DNA from: Lentisphaerota bacterium
Lineage (GTDB): Bacteria; Verrucomicrobiota; Lentisphaeria; Oligosphaerales; PUNB01
Assembly: GCA_003552565.1 (NCBI GenBank)
Contig: PUNB01000062.1
Span: 1 to 40,606, forward strand
DNA: 40,606 bases
Direction: 5' to 3'
Part shown: positions 7,151-14,680 of the stretch, piece after piece
How the letters are laid out: every line of letters starts with the position of its first letter
Numbering within the stretch: the stretch's first letter is position 1
The notes under the pieces: model-generated
What the model was told of the DNA's origin: nothing
The model's input: the letters and a program-made list of their open reading frames with translations, nothing else
The model's database searches: none
Made by a program: the position numbers and the translations under genes

Positions 7151-8452
7151 CTACCCCTCTTTCCGTTCAATGTCAGCCCCCAGCTGAATCAATTTTTGTT
7201 CAATACCTTCGTATCCCCGATCAATAAAATGCACATTTCTGATTATACTCTGACCTTTTGCGCACAGCGCCGCCCCCAGCAACGCGATGCCGGCGCGGAT
7301 ATCCGGACTGCTCAGCTCAATAGGATGCAAAGTCGAGGGACCGGCGACAACCACCCGGTGCGGATCGCAGATGACCGCGTTAGCTCCCATGACGATCAGG
7401 CGGTCAACAAAATACATTCTGCTCTCATAGAGTTTTTCGAAAAACAAAACCGTGCCGCTGACCTGAGTCGCCAGGACAATACAAACGCTCATCAGGTCAG
7501 AAGGAAACTGCGGCCATATCCCGTCATCAATCACCGGAATGCCGCCGGTGAAATCAGGCTGAATCCGCCGCTCCTGTTCCGGACCTACCCGCACCCAGTC
7601 AGTACCGAATTGCAATTCAATGCCGAGCCGGCGAAAAACATGCGCGATCATACGGTAATGTTCGGGATTTATATCCGTCACTGTAACATCACCGCCGGTG
7701 GCCGCGCCAAGAGCGATAAAACTGCCTGCTTCAGTATGATCTGAAACCACTCGACAGTGTGTACCGTTTAATTTTTCAACACCTGTAATACGCAGGTTCG
7801 GCGAACCGTTGCCCTCAATGACAGCTCCCATAGCAACAAGCATTTCTCCTAAAGCCTGAACATGCGGTTCACAGGCGGCGTTGCGAATGATTGTTTCCCC
7901 CTCGGCCAACACCGCCGCCAGCATCAAATGTTCGGTGGCGGTAACGCTGGCCTCAGTCAGAAATATATCCGCTCCCCGCAAGCGGCGGGCGGCGTTAAAA
8001 CGGAAACAGCCGTCAATTTCAATCTCAACCCCCATGGAGGACAATCCATGAAAATGCGAATCCAGACGTCGTTTGCCGATCACATCCCCGCCTGGCGGCG
8101 GCATGGAAACCCGGCCTGAACGATGCAGTAAAGGCGCGGCAAACAGCACACCCGCCCGTAACTGACTGCTTAATGAGCGCGGAATATCCGCGTCCCCAAC
8201 ATCCCGGGCAGTTATAACCGCCCGCCGCGGCTGTCGTTCAACCTCGGCTCCCAGCATCTCCGCCAACTGCAGCATTATCTCCACATCGCCGATAGCGGGA
8301 AGGTTGTCAATAATCACCGGTTGATCAGTCAGAAGAGCGGCCGCCAGCATCGGCAGCGCCGCGTTCTTATTCCCCGAAACAGCAACCTTCCCGCTCAAAG
8401 GCGTCCCCCCTGCAATCTTAAAATATCCGCACGCAGTATTCCTAGCGTTCAT
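7151..8452 (-). CDS. murA: UDP-N-acetylglucosamine 1-carboxyvinyltransferase, Asp-type active site
   Basis: First committed enzyme of peptidoglycan synthesis: transfers enolpyruvate from PEP to UDP-GlcNAc. The 433-residue protein has the two-lobed EPSP-synthase-like fold. SGNKNAALPML (26-36) carries the conserved Lys-Asn pair, and the active-site loop reads PPPGGDVIGKRRLD (118-131). In most bacteria this loop contains the reactive Cys (Cys115 in E. coli); here it is Asp123, encoded by GAT on the minus strand (8084-8086). Natural Cys-to-Asp forms occur in Mycobacterium, Borrelia and Chlamydia and are insensitive to fosfomycin, so intrinsic fosfomycin resistance is expected. The rest of the chain looks complete, ending near residue 433 like its relatives. 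Confidence 0.96.
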   Translation of the reverse strand: MNARNTACGYFKIAGGTPLSGKVAVSGNKNAALPMLAAALLTDQPVIIDNLPAIGDVEIMLQLAEMLGAEVERQPRRAVITARDVGDADIPRSLSSQLRAGVLFAAPLLHRSGRVSMPPPGGDVIGKRRLDSHFHGLSSMGVEIEIDGCFRFNAARRLRGADIFLTEASVTATEHLMLAAVLAEGETIIRNAACEPHVQALGEMLVAMGAVIEGNGSPNLRITGVEKLNGTHCRVVSDHTEAGSFIALGAATGGDVTVTDINPEHYRMIAHVFRRLGIELQFGTDWVRVGPEQERRIQPDFTGGIPVIDDGIWPQFPSDLMSVCIVLATQVSGTVLFFEKLYESRMYFVDRLIVMGANAVICDPHRVVVAGPSTLHPIELSSPDIRAGIALLGAALCAKGQSIIRNVHFIDRGYEGIEQKLIQLGADIERKEG

Positions 8453-8506
8453 ATCCGTTTCCGATTCTTTGTTTTACCGCTATAATTACCGCCGGCTCTG
8501 GCCCAT

Positions 8507-9511
8507 TTACTCTTTTCCAGGCTCCCGGGTCATCAACTCTCGCACCGCCCGAGCTGGTTCTTTGCCTTCATACAGCACTTGATAAGTCTCTTCGACAATC
8601 GGCACCTCTATCCCCGCTTCGGCGGCCAGCCAGCGTACTCCGACAGCGGTTTTCACACCTTCCGCCACGGAATTTCCCATTTTTTCAGTCGCCTCAGCCA
8701 ATGACAGCCCCTGGCCGATCCATTCCCCGAACCGGCGATTACGGCTGTGCAGACTGCTGCAAGTGACTAATAAATCGCCTATGCCGCTCAGCCCGGAAAA
8801 GGTTTCCGCCACGCCTCCCAAACTGCGCCCCAGGCGCATCATTTCCGCAATCGCCCGGGTCACCAGCGCCGCCTTTGAATTGTCCCCCAGACCCAAGCCA
8901 TCCCCAACTCCCGCGGCGATGGCGTAAACATTCTTCAGCGCACCCCCCAATTCCACGCCGACAATGTCAACCGATGTATACACCCGAAAATATTCATTAA
9001 TGAAAATATCCTGAACACGCTTGGCGATCAACTCATCCGACGCGGCGGATACCACGGCGGCGGGCATCTTCCGCACCACCTCCTCGGCATGACTTGGACC
9101 GGAAAGAGTACATACCTCCACATCCCCCAGCGCTTGCCGTATCAGCTGGGAAGGGCGCAGGCAAGACTGCGTTTCGATTCCCTTGGCGACATTCACCAGT
9201 ACCGGCATGTTTCCGCCGGCTGCCCCCAGCCCTTTTAACCGCTCAAGCACCGCCCCCAAATACTGCACAGGGGTCGCCAGCACCGCCATTTCAGCTCCCT
9301 CCTCGGAAAAGGCTTGCCGTAAATCATCCGACACATTCAAGGAAGACGGAACTCGAACCCCAGGCAGGAATTGCCTGTTCTCCCTAAACTCCCGGATTTC
9401 CCGTGCCTGCTCAGAAAAGGCGCTCCACAAAGTCACCTGGTGACCATTGTCATGCAGCAGCAGCGCCAGCGCGGTGCCCCAGGAACCGTCGCCCAGTACA
9501 CTTATTCGCAT
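8507..9511 (-). CDS. gpsA: NAD(P)-dependent glycerol-3-phosphate dehydrogenase
   Basis: Reduces dihydroxyacetone phosphate to sn-glycerol 3-phosphate for phospholipid synthesis, in the cytosol. Key marks: nucleotide-binding GDGSWGTALA (7-16), SGPSHAEEV (137-145), the catalytic-lysine segment KNVYAIAAG (193-201), GLGDNSKAALVTRA (207-220) and the SGIGDLLVTC loop. At 334 residues it is full length. Its start codon overlaps the end of plsY by 10 bp, so the two are translationally coupled: PlsY uses the glycerol 3-phosphate made by GpsA. murA follows 54 bp downstream on the same strand. Confidence 0.97.
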   Translation of the reverse strand: MRISVLGDGSWGTALALLLHDNGHQVTLWSAFSEQAREIREFRENRQFLPGVRVPSSLNVSDDLRQAFSEEGAEMAVLATPVQYLGAVLERLKGLGAAGGNMPVLVNVAKGIETQSCLRPSQLIRQALGDVEVCTLSGPSHAEEVVRKMPAAVVSAASDELIAKRVQDIFINEYFRVYTSVDIVGVELGGALKNVYAIAAGVGDGLGLGDNSKAALVTRAIAEMMRLGRSLGGVAETFSGLSGIGDLLVTCSSLHSRNRRFGEWIGQGLSLAEATEKMGNSVAEGVKTAVGVRWLAAEAGIEVPIVEETYQVLYEGKEPARAVRELMTREPGKE

Positions 9512-10158
9512 GGTTTTTCTTTTCCTTTTCGGCTGAACTTATGCTCCGTACCTTTCAGAAGCCGCTGTATGTTTCCTCGATGTCGCCATATAATGAACAG
9601 GCTTAAAACGGTCAGAAGTATCAGAATCTGTATCTCCGTCCCGCCCTCATAATCCGGCTGCCGCCAGTTAACGGCGGTGAAATGAGCCATAGGCAGAACC
9701 GCCGCGGCACCGATACTGGCCAAAGAAACATAGCGGGAGATATGAAACAGCAAAAGCCATACCACGCCGCCCGCAAGGAAAGCCCAGGGAGACAGAACAA
9801 ATATAGCTCCTAAAGTAGTGGCCACGCCTTTGCCGCCATTGAAACCGAGCCAGATCGGCCACACGTGCCCAATCACAGCTCCCGCGGCCGCCGCCACCGG
9901 CAGCCAGGCTCCCCCCGGCAAAGCGCCATCAACAAATATTAAAACCACTCCCGTCGGCACGGCTCCTTTGCCGAAATCCAGCAAAAAACAGGTTTTCCCC
10001 CACTTTCCCCCAAGCACCCGGGTAAGATTGGTGGCCCCGACATTGCCGCTGCCGATCCGCCGAATGTCAACCCCTTTGAGTTTTCCCAAAAGCAAAGCGA
10101 AAGGCACGGATCCAAGAAGATACGCCGCCACAAAAGTAATAAAAATATTCACTGTCAT
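9502..10158 (-). CDS. plsY: acyl-phosphate:glycerol-3-phosphate acyltransferase
   Basis: Inner-membrane enzyme that transfers an acyl group from acyl phosphate to glycerol 3-phosphate, giving lysophosphatidic acid. The chain is strongly hydrophobic with several membrane spans. The three PlsY motifs are visible: GSVPFALLLGKL, GSGNVGATN with the downstream DFGKGAVP, and GFNGGKGVATTLG. A start at 10158 (MTVNIF) is chosen because AGG lies about 7 bp upstream and family members begin there; the frame also allows a start at 10179, adding seven residues. About 218 residues, normal for the family. It overlaps gpsA by 10 bp, forming a phospholipid-precursor pair. Confidence 0.95.
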   Translation of the reverse strand: MTVNIFITFVAAYLLGSVPFALLLGKLKGVDIRRIGSGNVGATNLTRVLGGKWGKTCFLLDFGKGAVPTGVVLIFVDGALPGGAWLPVAAAAGAVIGHVWPIWLGFNGGKGVATTLGAIFVLSPWAFLAGGVVWLLLFHISRYVSLASIGAAAVLPMAHFTAVNWRQPDYEGGTEIQILILLTVLSLFIIWRHRGNIQRLLKGTEHKFSRKGKEKPCE

Positions 10159-10179
10159 AAAAAACCTGACATCCCCCAT

Positions 10180-10521
10180 GTTTTCCGCTTGAGTTCTTTT
10201 CGACCTTCTGTAAAAATGGCGACTTTGTCATTTCTGTCGGATAAGCGGGTCGCTTAAGTGTATCCGAGCAAGGGCAGCGGCGAAGAAAGCGATTAAGTGT
10301 ATTTGAACGCCTCTCTCTAAACACTTCAGCATCCTCTTAACCCCACCCTTCGTCTCACCCTTACTTGGTTACGCTTAAACCACTATCTTTATCGGTCAGT
10401 GGGCGACAAACATTCGCGACAAGGTTCTAGACAAGGTTAGGCCTATCCCATGGGATGTTGTGAATTTGCCCTGACACCTGAAAACTGACACCTGAAAACA
10501 CGAATCTCACATAATCCCGAA
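10180..10521. repeat. intergenic region with RAYT-neighbour-like repeat and microrepeats
   Basis: No gene is seen. Bases about 10240-10304 resemble 35374-35437, the segment just downstream of the transposase gene: both share a CGSTTAAG start, an AGGG-GCGG middle and an AAGAAA-CGATTAAG-GTATT end. A degenerate pair of GACAAGGT units is at 10417-10440. Wordy repeats (CCTGACACC, TGAAAACTGACACCTGAAAAC) run from 10470 to 10501, followed by the CTCACATAA edge of the common module just before the kinase stop codon. Confidence 0.7.
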
Positions 10522-12651
10522 CTAATCCAGATAGTACAAAAAATCATCTATCGCGCTTTCCAGTCCCGGACTCAGTTCCACCGCTTTCCGGCTGTAGGCC
10601 CGGGCCCGCTCCGAATAACCATACCAATCAGCCAACAAAGCCAGCCGGAAGAAATCCTCGGCGGCGTCTTTTTCCGGGTCAGTCCCGAACATCTCGTTTT
10701 GCGGTGCGTCTCTCATCATTAAACGCTTCTCGGCGTAATGCTCGAAAAATTCAAAAAACTGCTCAATCGCCACGGTGTGCCATTGCAGCTCGCGTATATT
10801 GCCTCTGCCATCTGCCGGCCTAAATGCCAAGTGATGCTCATTGGCGAATGGAATAGTTCCGTAAATTCTAGTTCCATTCTCAAGGAGAATCCCTTCTTCT
10901 CTCGCTCTGAACGGAGTACGCATCAGCTGCCGCAAATAGCCGTGCATGCGACTCAAGCGTACAATACGTTCCTTCTCCAGCTCCCGCACACCTTCGGGAT
11001 TGCGCTGCACATAATCACGCAGTTCGTCCTTGTTCGCACCGAAATTCAGGCCTTCAGGATGCGGCCGCTTATCAAGTTCAGGCACGGGAACCCCCGCAGG
11101 TTCGAAATCACCATCTTCCTCGTCATCAACGTCCTCATCAAATAAAGCCCAAGGGTCTTCCTGCTCCTGTGCCTCCACAGGTTCCGACTCCTGCCATAGC
11201 CATGAAGGCTCTACCTCCGCACTCTCTTCACTGTCAAGCTCCTGCTCCGGCAGTTCATCCCATACTTTCGGCTCATCACGCCGAATCGGTCTTTCTTCCG
11301 TCTCGTCCTCTACTCCTTCCGGAGCTTCATCCTCCTCAAGCTCAGGCGCTATTGGTTCTTCTTCCGGAGGGACAGGTTCCGCTTCCTCCTCCACCCTTCC
11401 AGTACCAAAGAGACCGCTGTAAATCCTGTTCATTACCGGCTGTACATGCTCTAGATACCAAGTCTCCTCCTCCCGCGCCCCCCGCCAGAAAACCATCGCT
11501 ACCACAGCCAGAGCCGCCAGAACCGCAGCTCCGGCCGCCAGCCTTATCCTGCTTTGTCTACGCCGCCGCAGATACTCTTTTCGAGCCTTCTCACCCACCG
11601 CTCTTTGACTTAATGAATTACCGCGATTACCTTTCCGCAAACAGCGCCGAAGATAAACCGCGATTCTACTCTTCCTTACCGGCTCCTCGGCCGGCAGTTC
11701 CTGGCGTGTTTCCTCTAGAAAAGATATCACTCGATCACAACTGACTGAACGTTCCTCCGGCTTCAGCGCCAGCATGCGCAGGATAAACTCGTTCAGTTCC
11801 TCACTCACATCCGGACGCTCCTCGATCGGTTCTCCCGCAATCAGCAATTCGGAAACATCGTCCATTTCCATATCAATATCACCGCGTTTGCTGGAAAAAG
11901 GCGGATGTCCTGTCACCGCGAAATATAGACAAGCTCCCAGGCTGAAGATGTCACTTCGGTAATCACCTGCACTCCCCCGTAGCACCTCTGGACTGGCATA
12001 GCGCAAGTCCACATTCGACCCGTCGCCCTCACTATCCAATTCGGCGTCCGGGTCAATTCGGGCCATGCCGAAATCGCTTATCTTGACATCACCTTCAACA
12101 TTGAACAGAATATTGCGTGGATTAAGATCACCATGCACAACCCCTTCCCGATGCGCCGAGGCCATTCCCCGGGCTGTCTGGGCCATGCAATGAAGACAGG
12201 CGGAAATAGATAAAGGATACTCCCCCTTCACTTTGTCATACAAGGATCCGCCGGACATGTATTCCATGGATATGTAGTAGCGCCCTTCGAATTCGCCGCT
12301 GGAGAAAATCGGCACCAAATGAGGACTGTTCAGCGCCGCCACCCTTCTGGTCTGCTGGACCAGCCGCTCGCGCGCCCGCCGGCGCCTGGTCAGCTTCGAG
12401 CTGAAAATCTTGACTGCCACTGTTCGGTCAAGCTTGAGATCATTCGCCCGATAGACCGAGCACAGCTCCCGCTCCTCTATCGGCTCTTCCAACAGATAAT
12501 GACCGAACCGACAAGGTACGATAATCAGATTATCACAACTAGGACAATCCAATTCATCAAAAGGATCAAAATTGGAAACATCAAGCTTCTGCTCACAATG
12601 CGGACAGAATATCTTGACTTGCTTACTTGGTTTTGATTGAAGATCGGACAT
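10522..12651 (-). CDS. membrane-anchored zinc-ribbon Ser/Thr protein kinase with degenerate motifs
   Basis: A 709-residue protein. Residues 16-39 form a zinc ribbon (CPHC and CPSC). A Hanks-type kinase domain spans about 50-315: VAVK Lys81, catalytic loop HGDLNPRN (173-180), DFG (193-195), SPE (220-222), and a SDIFSLG segment in subdomain IX. A basic stretch and one membrane span (about 370-389) follow, then a long Glu/Pro-rich acidic linker (420-525) and a C-terminal region with a small SH3-like stretch (590-635) and a TPR-like helix pair (660-700). Two things are odd: the Gly-rich loop has no glycines (LLEEPIEERELCSVYRA, where GxGxxG is expected), and the catalytic loop has Asn178 where HRDLKxxN kinases have Lys. 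The kinase half is cytoplasmic; the acidic half probably lies across the inner membrane. Substrates are unknown and activity is uncertain. Confidence 0.88.
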   Translation of the reverse strand: MSDLQSKPSKQVKIFCPHCEQKLDVSNFDPFDELDCPSCDNLIIVPCRFGHYLLEEPIEERELCSVYRANDLKLDRTVAVKIFSSKLTRRRRARERLVQQTRRVAALNSPHLVPIFSSGEFEGRYYISMEYMSGGSLYDKVKGEYPLSISACLHCMAQTARGMASAHREGVVHGDLNPRNILFNVEGDVKISDFGMARIDPDAELDSEGDGSNVDLRYASPEVLRGSAGDYRSDIFSLGACLYFAVTGHPPFSSKRGDIDMEMDDVSELLIAGEPIEERPDVSEELNEFILRMLALKPEERSVSCDRVISFLEETRQELPAEEPVRKSRIAVYLRRCLRKGNRGNSLSQRAVGEKARKEYLRRRRQSRIRLAAGAAVLAALAVVAMVFWRGAREEETWYLEHVQPVMNRIYSGLFGTGRVEEEAEPVPPEEEPIAPELEEDEAPEGVEDETEERPIRRDEPKVWDELPEQELDSEESAEVEPSWLWQESEPVEAQEQEDPWALFDEDVDDEEDGDFEPAGVPVPELDKRPHPEGLNFGANKDELRDYVQRNPEGVRELEKERIVRLSRMHGYLRQLMRTPFRAREEGILLENGTRIYGTIPFANEHHLAFRPADGRGNIRELQWHTVAIEQFFEFFEHYAEKRLMMRDAPQNEMFGTDPEKDAAEDFFRLALLADWYGYSERARAYSRKAVELSPGLESAIDDFLYYLD

Positions 12652-12814
12652 AAGATTATTGGGCTTTTTATCAAAACGAATAGGTTGCTAATAGTTTTTT
12701 CTTAGATTTTGTGGGTAACAGCAATGCATCATTTCTGAATGTAAATTGAAGCAAGCTGCCCACTCAATTTAAAAAGGAACCAGATTATTTACTTTAAAAA
12801 CTGGATGCTTAGCT

Positions 12815-13342
12815 TTAACCCGACTGAACTCCCCCGGTTTCATCCAGCGGTTCCGCAGAGGGGTAATTCTCCAGTTCATAATTAATCTCCCTCGAAGGCA
12901 TCCGCAGTCGTGTCAACCGCACTCCTGACTCGGCGAAAAACTGCTCTGCCAGAGTGCTGTGATAATTGGAGAAAACTACGACGGTGCCGATTCCGGCGGC
13001 GATAAGCGCTTTAGCGCAGGCAGTGCAGGGAAGATTGGTTACATACGCAGCGGCGCCTAAAACCGACACTCCATGCCGCGAAGCCTGAGCCAAGGCATTA
13101 ACCTCAGCATGATTAGTCCGTACACAATGATTGTCCACGATTAAGCAACCGACCTCATTGCAATGCGGCGCGCCCGGCAGCGACCCGTTGTAACCGGTGG
13201 CCAGAACATAGCGATCGCGGACAAGCACACAACCACAATGCATCCGCGGACAGGTTGAGCGTTCCGAAGCCAGCATCGCCAGTTTCAGAAAATACTCATC
13301 CCAGCTCGGGCGTTCCCAATCTTTGCTGCTGTTGTGTTTCAT
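12815..13342 (-). CDS. deoxycytidylate (dCMP) deaminase family protein
   Basis: Zinc-dependent deaminase of the dCMP deaminase/ComEB type, converting dCMP to dUMP as a source of dTMP precursor. The 175-residue chain shows RPSWDEYFLKLA at the start, GYNGSLPGAPHCNEVGC (50-66) as in the family, HAE (78-80; Zn ligand His78, Glu80 general acid/base) and PCTACA (105-110; ligands Cys106 and Cys109). The extra His/Cys cluster near residues 31-38 and 60-66 matches the second Zn site of dCMP deaminases. Functionally it connects to tmk elsewhere in the window. It is transcribed in the same direction as the kinase gene but 163 bp away. Confidence 0.92.
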   Translation of the reverse strand: MKHNSSKDWERPSWDEYFLKLAMLASERSTCPRMHCGCVLVRDRYVLATGYNGSLPGAPHCNEVGCLIVDNHCVRTNHAEVNALAQASRHGVSVLGAAAYVTNLPCTACAKALIAAGIGTVVVFSNYHSTLAEQFFAESGVRLTRLRMPSREINYELENYPSAEPLDETGGVQSG

Positions 13343-13474
13343 TGCCGACTTATCTTAAGACTGAGCATTTTACATTTAATCATTTAGATTATTCCCCGCC
13401 TTCATAGTTCGCAATATAATGATGCATTACGATGTTAATCTACTTGGAAATCTCTGTTTAACAAGAGCTGCGAG

Positions 13475-14473
13475 ATGAAAAAGAACAGTTTTCCCGGGAA
13501 TGTGGAAATTTTAATTGTCGGCCCCAACCCGGCCTGGCAGAAGACCCTTGTGTTTCGCCGTCTGGTTAAAGGGGAGGTTAATCGCGCCATAGAAAGACAG
13601 GAAGCGGCCGGCGGCAAAGGAATTCATACCCTTTCAGCCTGCCGTCGCCTGACTCAGCACTCCCTGCTTTTCCAGTTTGCCGGCGGCGATGCCGGCAGGC
13701 GCCTGACTGAGGATCTGCAGCAGCGTCAACTCTCTCATCTAACTGTTTCGATTGAAGACGAGACCCGCATCTGCAACACCCTGCTTGATCTCGAAGATAA
13801 TTCGATGACAGAACTGATAGAACCATCGCCCCAGGTCGCAGAAAAAGAAATCCGCCAGGCCCGCCAAAAACTTGCCTCTCTGCTGCCATCCGTCAGCGTC
13901 CTGACGCTCTGCGGCACTATGCCCCGGGGCATAAACACAACTTTCTACAGTAAGCTGATTGAAAACTGCCGGCAACACGCCTGGATCGTGGTCGATTCAT
14001 ATCGAGAGCTTGGTCCAGTCCTGCAGCAAGCGCCGCACATGCTGAAAATAAATCGCCGGGAACTGACTTCTATGACCGGCGACAACAACCCCGATGAAGC
14101 CGCAAAAAGCCTTTTCCAGCAATTCAGCATCCTCTGGATCGCCGTCACCGCCGGAGAAAACAACGCCAGTTTTTACAGCCGCAACAATAAATGGATCTAC
14201 ACACTGCCGAAGATCGAACAGGTCATCAACCCGATCGGCGCGGGCGACACCGCCACCGGCATTCTTGCGGCCGAACTGTCAGAACTCAATCTTTCACCGG
14301 CCTCCTGTACTTCTTACTCATCGAAAAACTATAACTGTTTGTCAGCCGCCTTGGCAACAAGCTTCCGCCGCGCCCTGGCCGCCGCCTCCGCCTCATGCCT
14401 GAACACCCGCCCCGCCGCCTTCGATTTCGAAAAAGCCGCCGAAATTCAGGCACAAATAACAATGAAGAACTGA
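13475..14473 (+). CDS. PfkB-family sugar-phosphate kinase (1-phosphofructokinase/tagatose-6-phosphate kinase type)
   Basis: Ribokinase-fold kinase of 332 residues related to FruK/LacC. It shows GPNPAWQKTLVF (16-27, matching the NPaLD-t start of the subgroup), AAGGKGIHTLSACRRL (44-59) for sugar-phosphate binding, and the PfkB signature NPIGAGDTATG (252-262) with catalytic Asp258 in the anion hole. Such enzymes phosphorylate fructose 1-phosphate or tagatose 6-phosphate to a bisphosphate, which would suit a class II aldolase such as the one at 1252-2256, but the two are 11 kb apart and no PTS gene is near. The ATG is preceded by a modest GAG-rich site. It converges on the GH3 gene, with a GC-rich array between. 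Confidence 0.82.
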   Translation: MKKNSFPGNVEILIVGPNPAWQKTLVFRRLVKGEVNRAIERQEAAGGKGIHTLSACRRLTQHSLLFQFAGGDAGRRLTEDLQQRQLSHLTVSIEDETRICNTLLDLEDNSMTELIEPSPQVAEKEIRQARQKLASLLPSVSVLTLCGTMPRGINTTFYSKLIENCRQHAWIVVDSYRELGPVLQQAPHMLKINRRELTSMTGDNNPDEAAKSLFQQFSILWIAVTAGENNASFYSRNNKWIYTLPKIEQVINPIGAGDTATGILAAELSELNLSPASCTSYSSKNYNCLSAALATSFRRALAAASASCLNTRPAAFDFEKAAEIQAQITMKN

Positions 14474-14492
14474 AAAAGACGGCCTTGCGGAA

Positions 14493-14680
14493 GTTTGCAC
14501 CGCGCGGGCGTTCGCCGCCCTTGTCTCCTCGTTACCGCGCGGATGCTTGGCCCCACTGGCTCTTCGTTGCCGCAGTTACCGCACGGGTGCCCGCCGGCCC
14601 TTAGGTCCCATTACCGCACGGGCACTCCTCACCCTGTTACCGCGCGGGCGTATTATTACGCCTTATTACGCCCGGCCAGA
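14493..14680. repeat. degenerate GC-rich tandem array 1, at the 3' end of the GH3 gene
   Basis: Units resembling GTTACCGCGCGGGCGTTCGC-CGCCCTTGGCCCCT recur at spacings of roughly 38, 35, 35 and 26 bp. Each carries a GGGCG...CGCCC stem. The array ends on GCGGGCGTATTATTACGCC followed by a second TTATTACGCCC; the GH3 stop codon lies inside that second copy. The sequence matches array 2 (16494-16730) in unit and in orientation. Confidence 0.85.

Noticed and set aside
7145..7744. 199-residue plus-strand frame opposite murA
   Set aside because: Fully antisense to a strongly supported murA and without any recognisable motif or ribosome-binding site.
11030..11744. Ser- and Pro-rich plus-strand open frames opposite the kinase
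   Set aside because: They are the antisense of the Glu-rich acidic linker of the kinase, whose codons read as Ser/Pro on the other strand.
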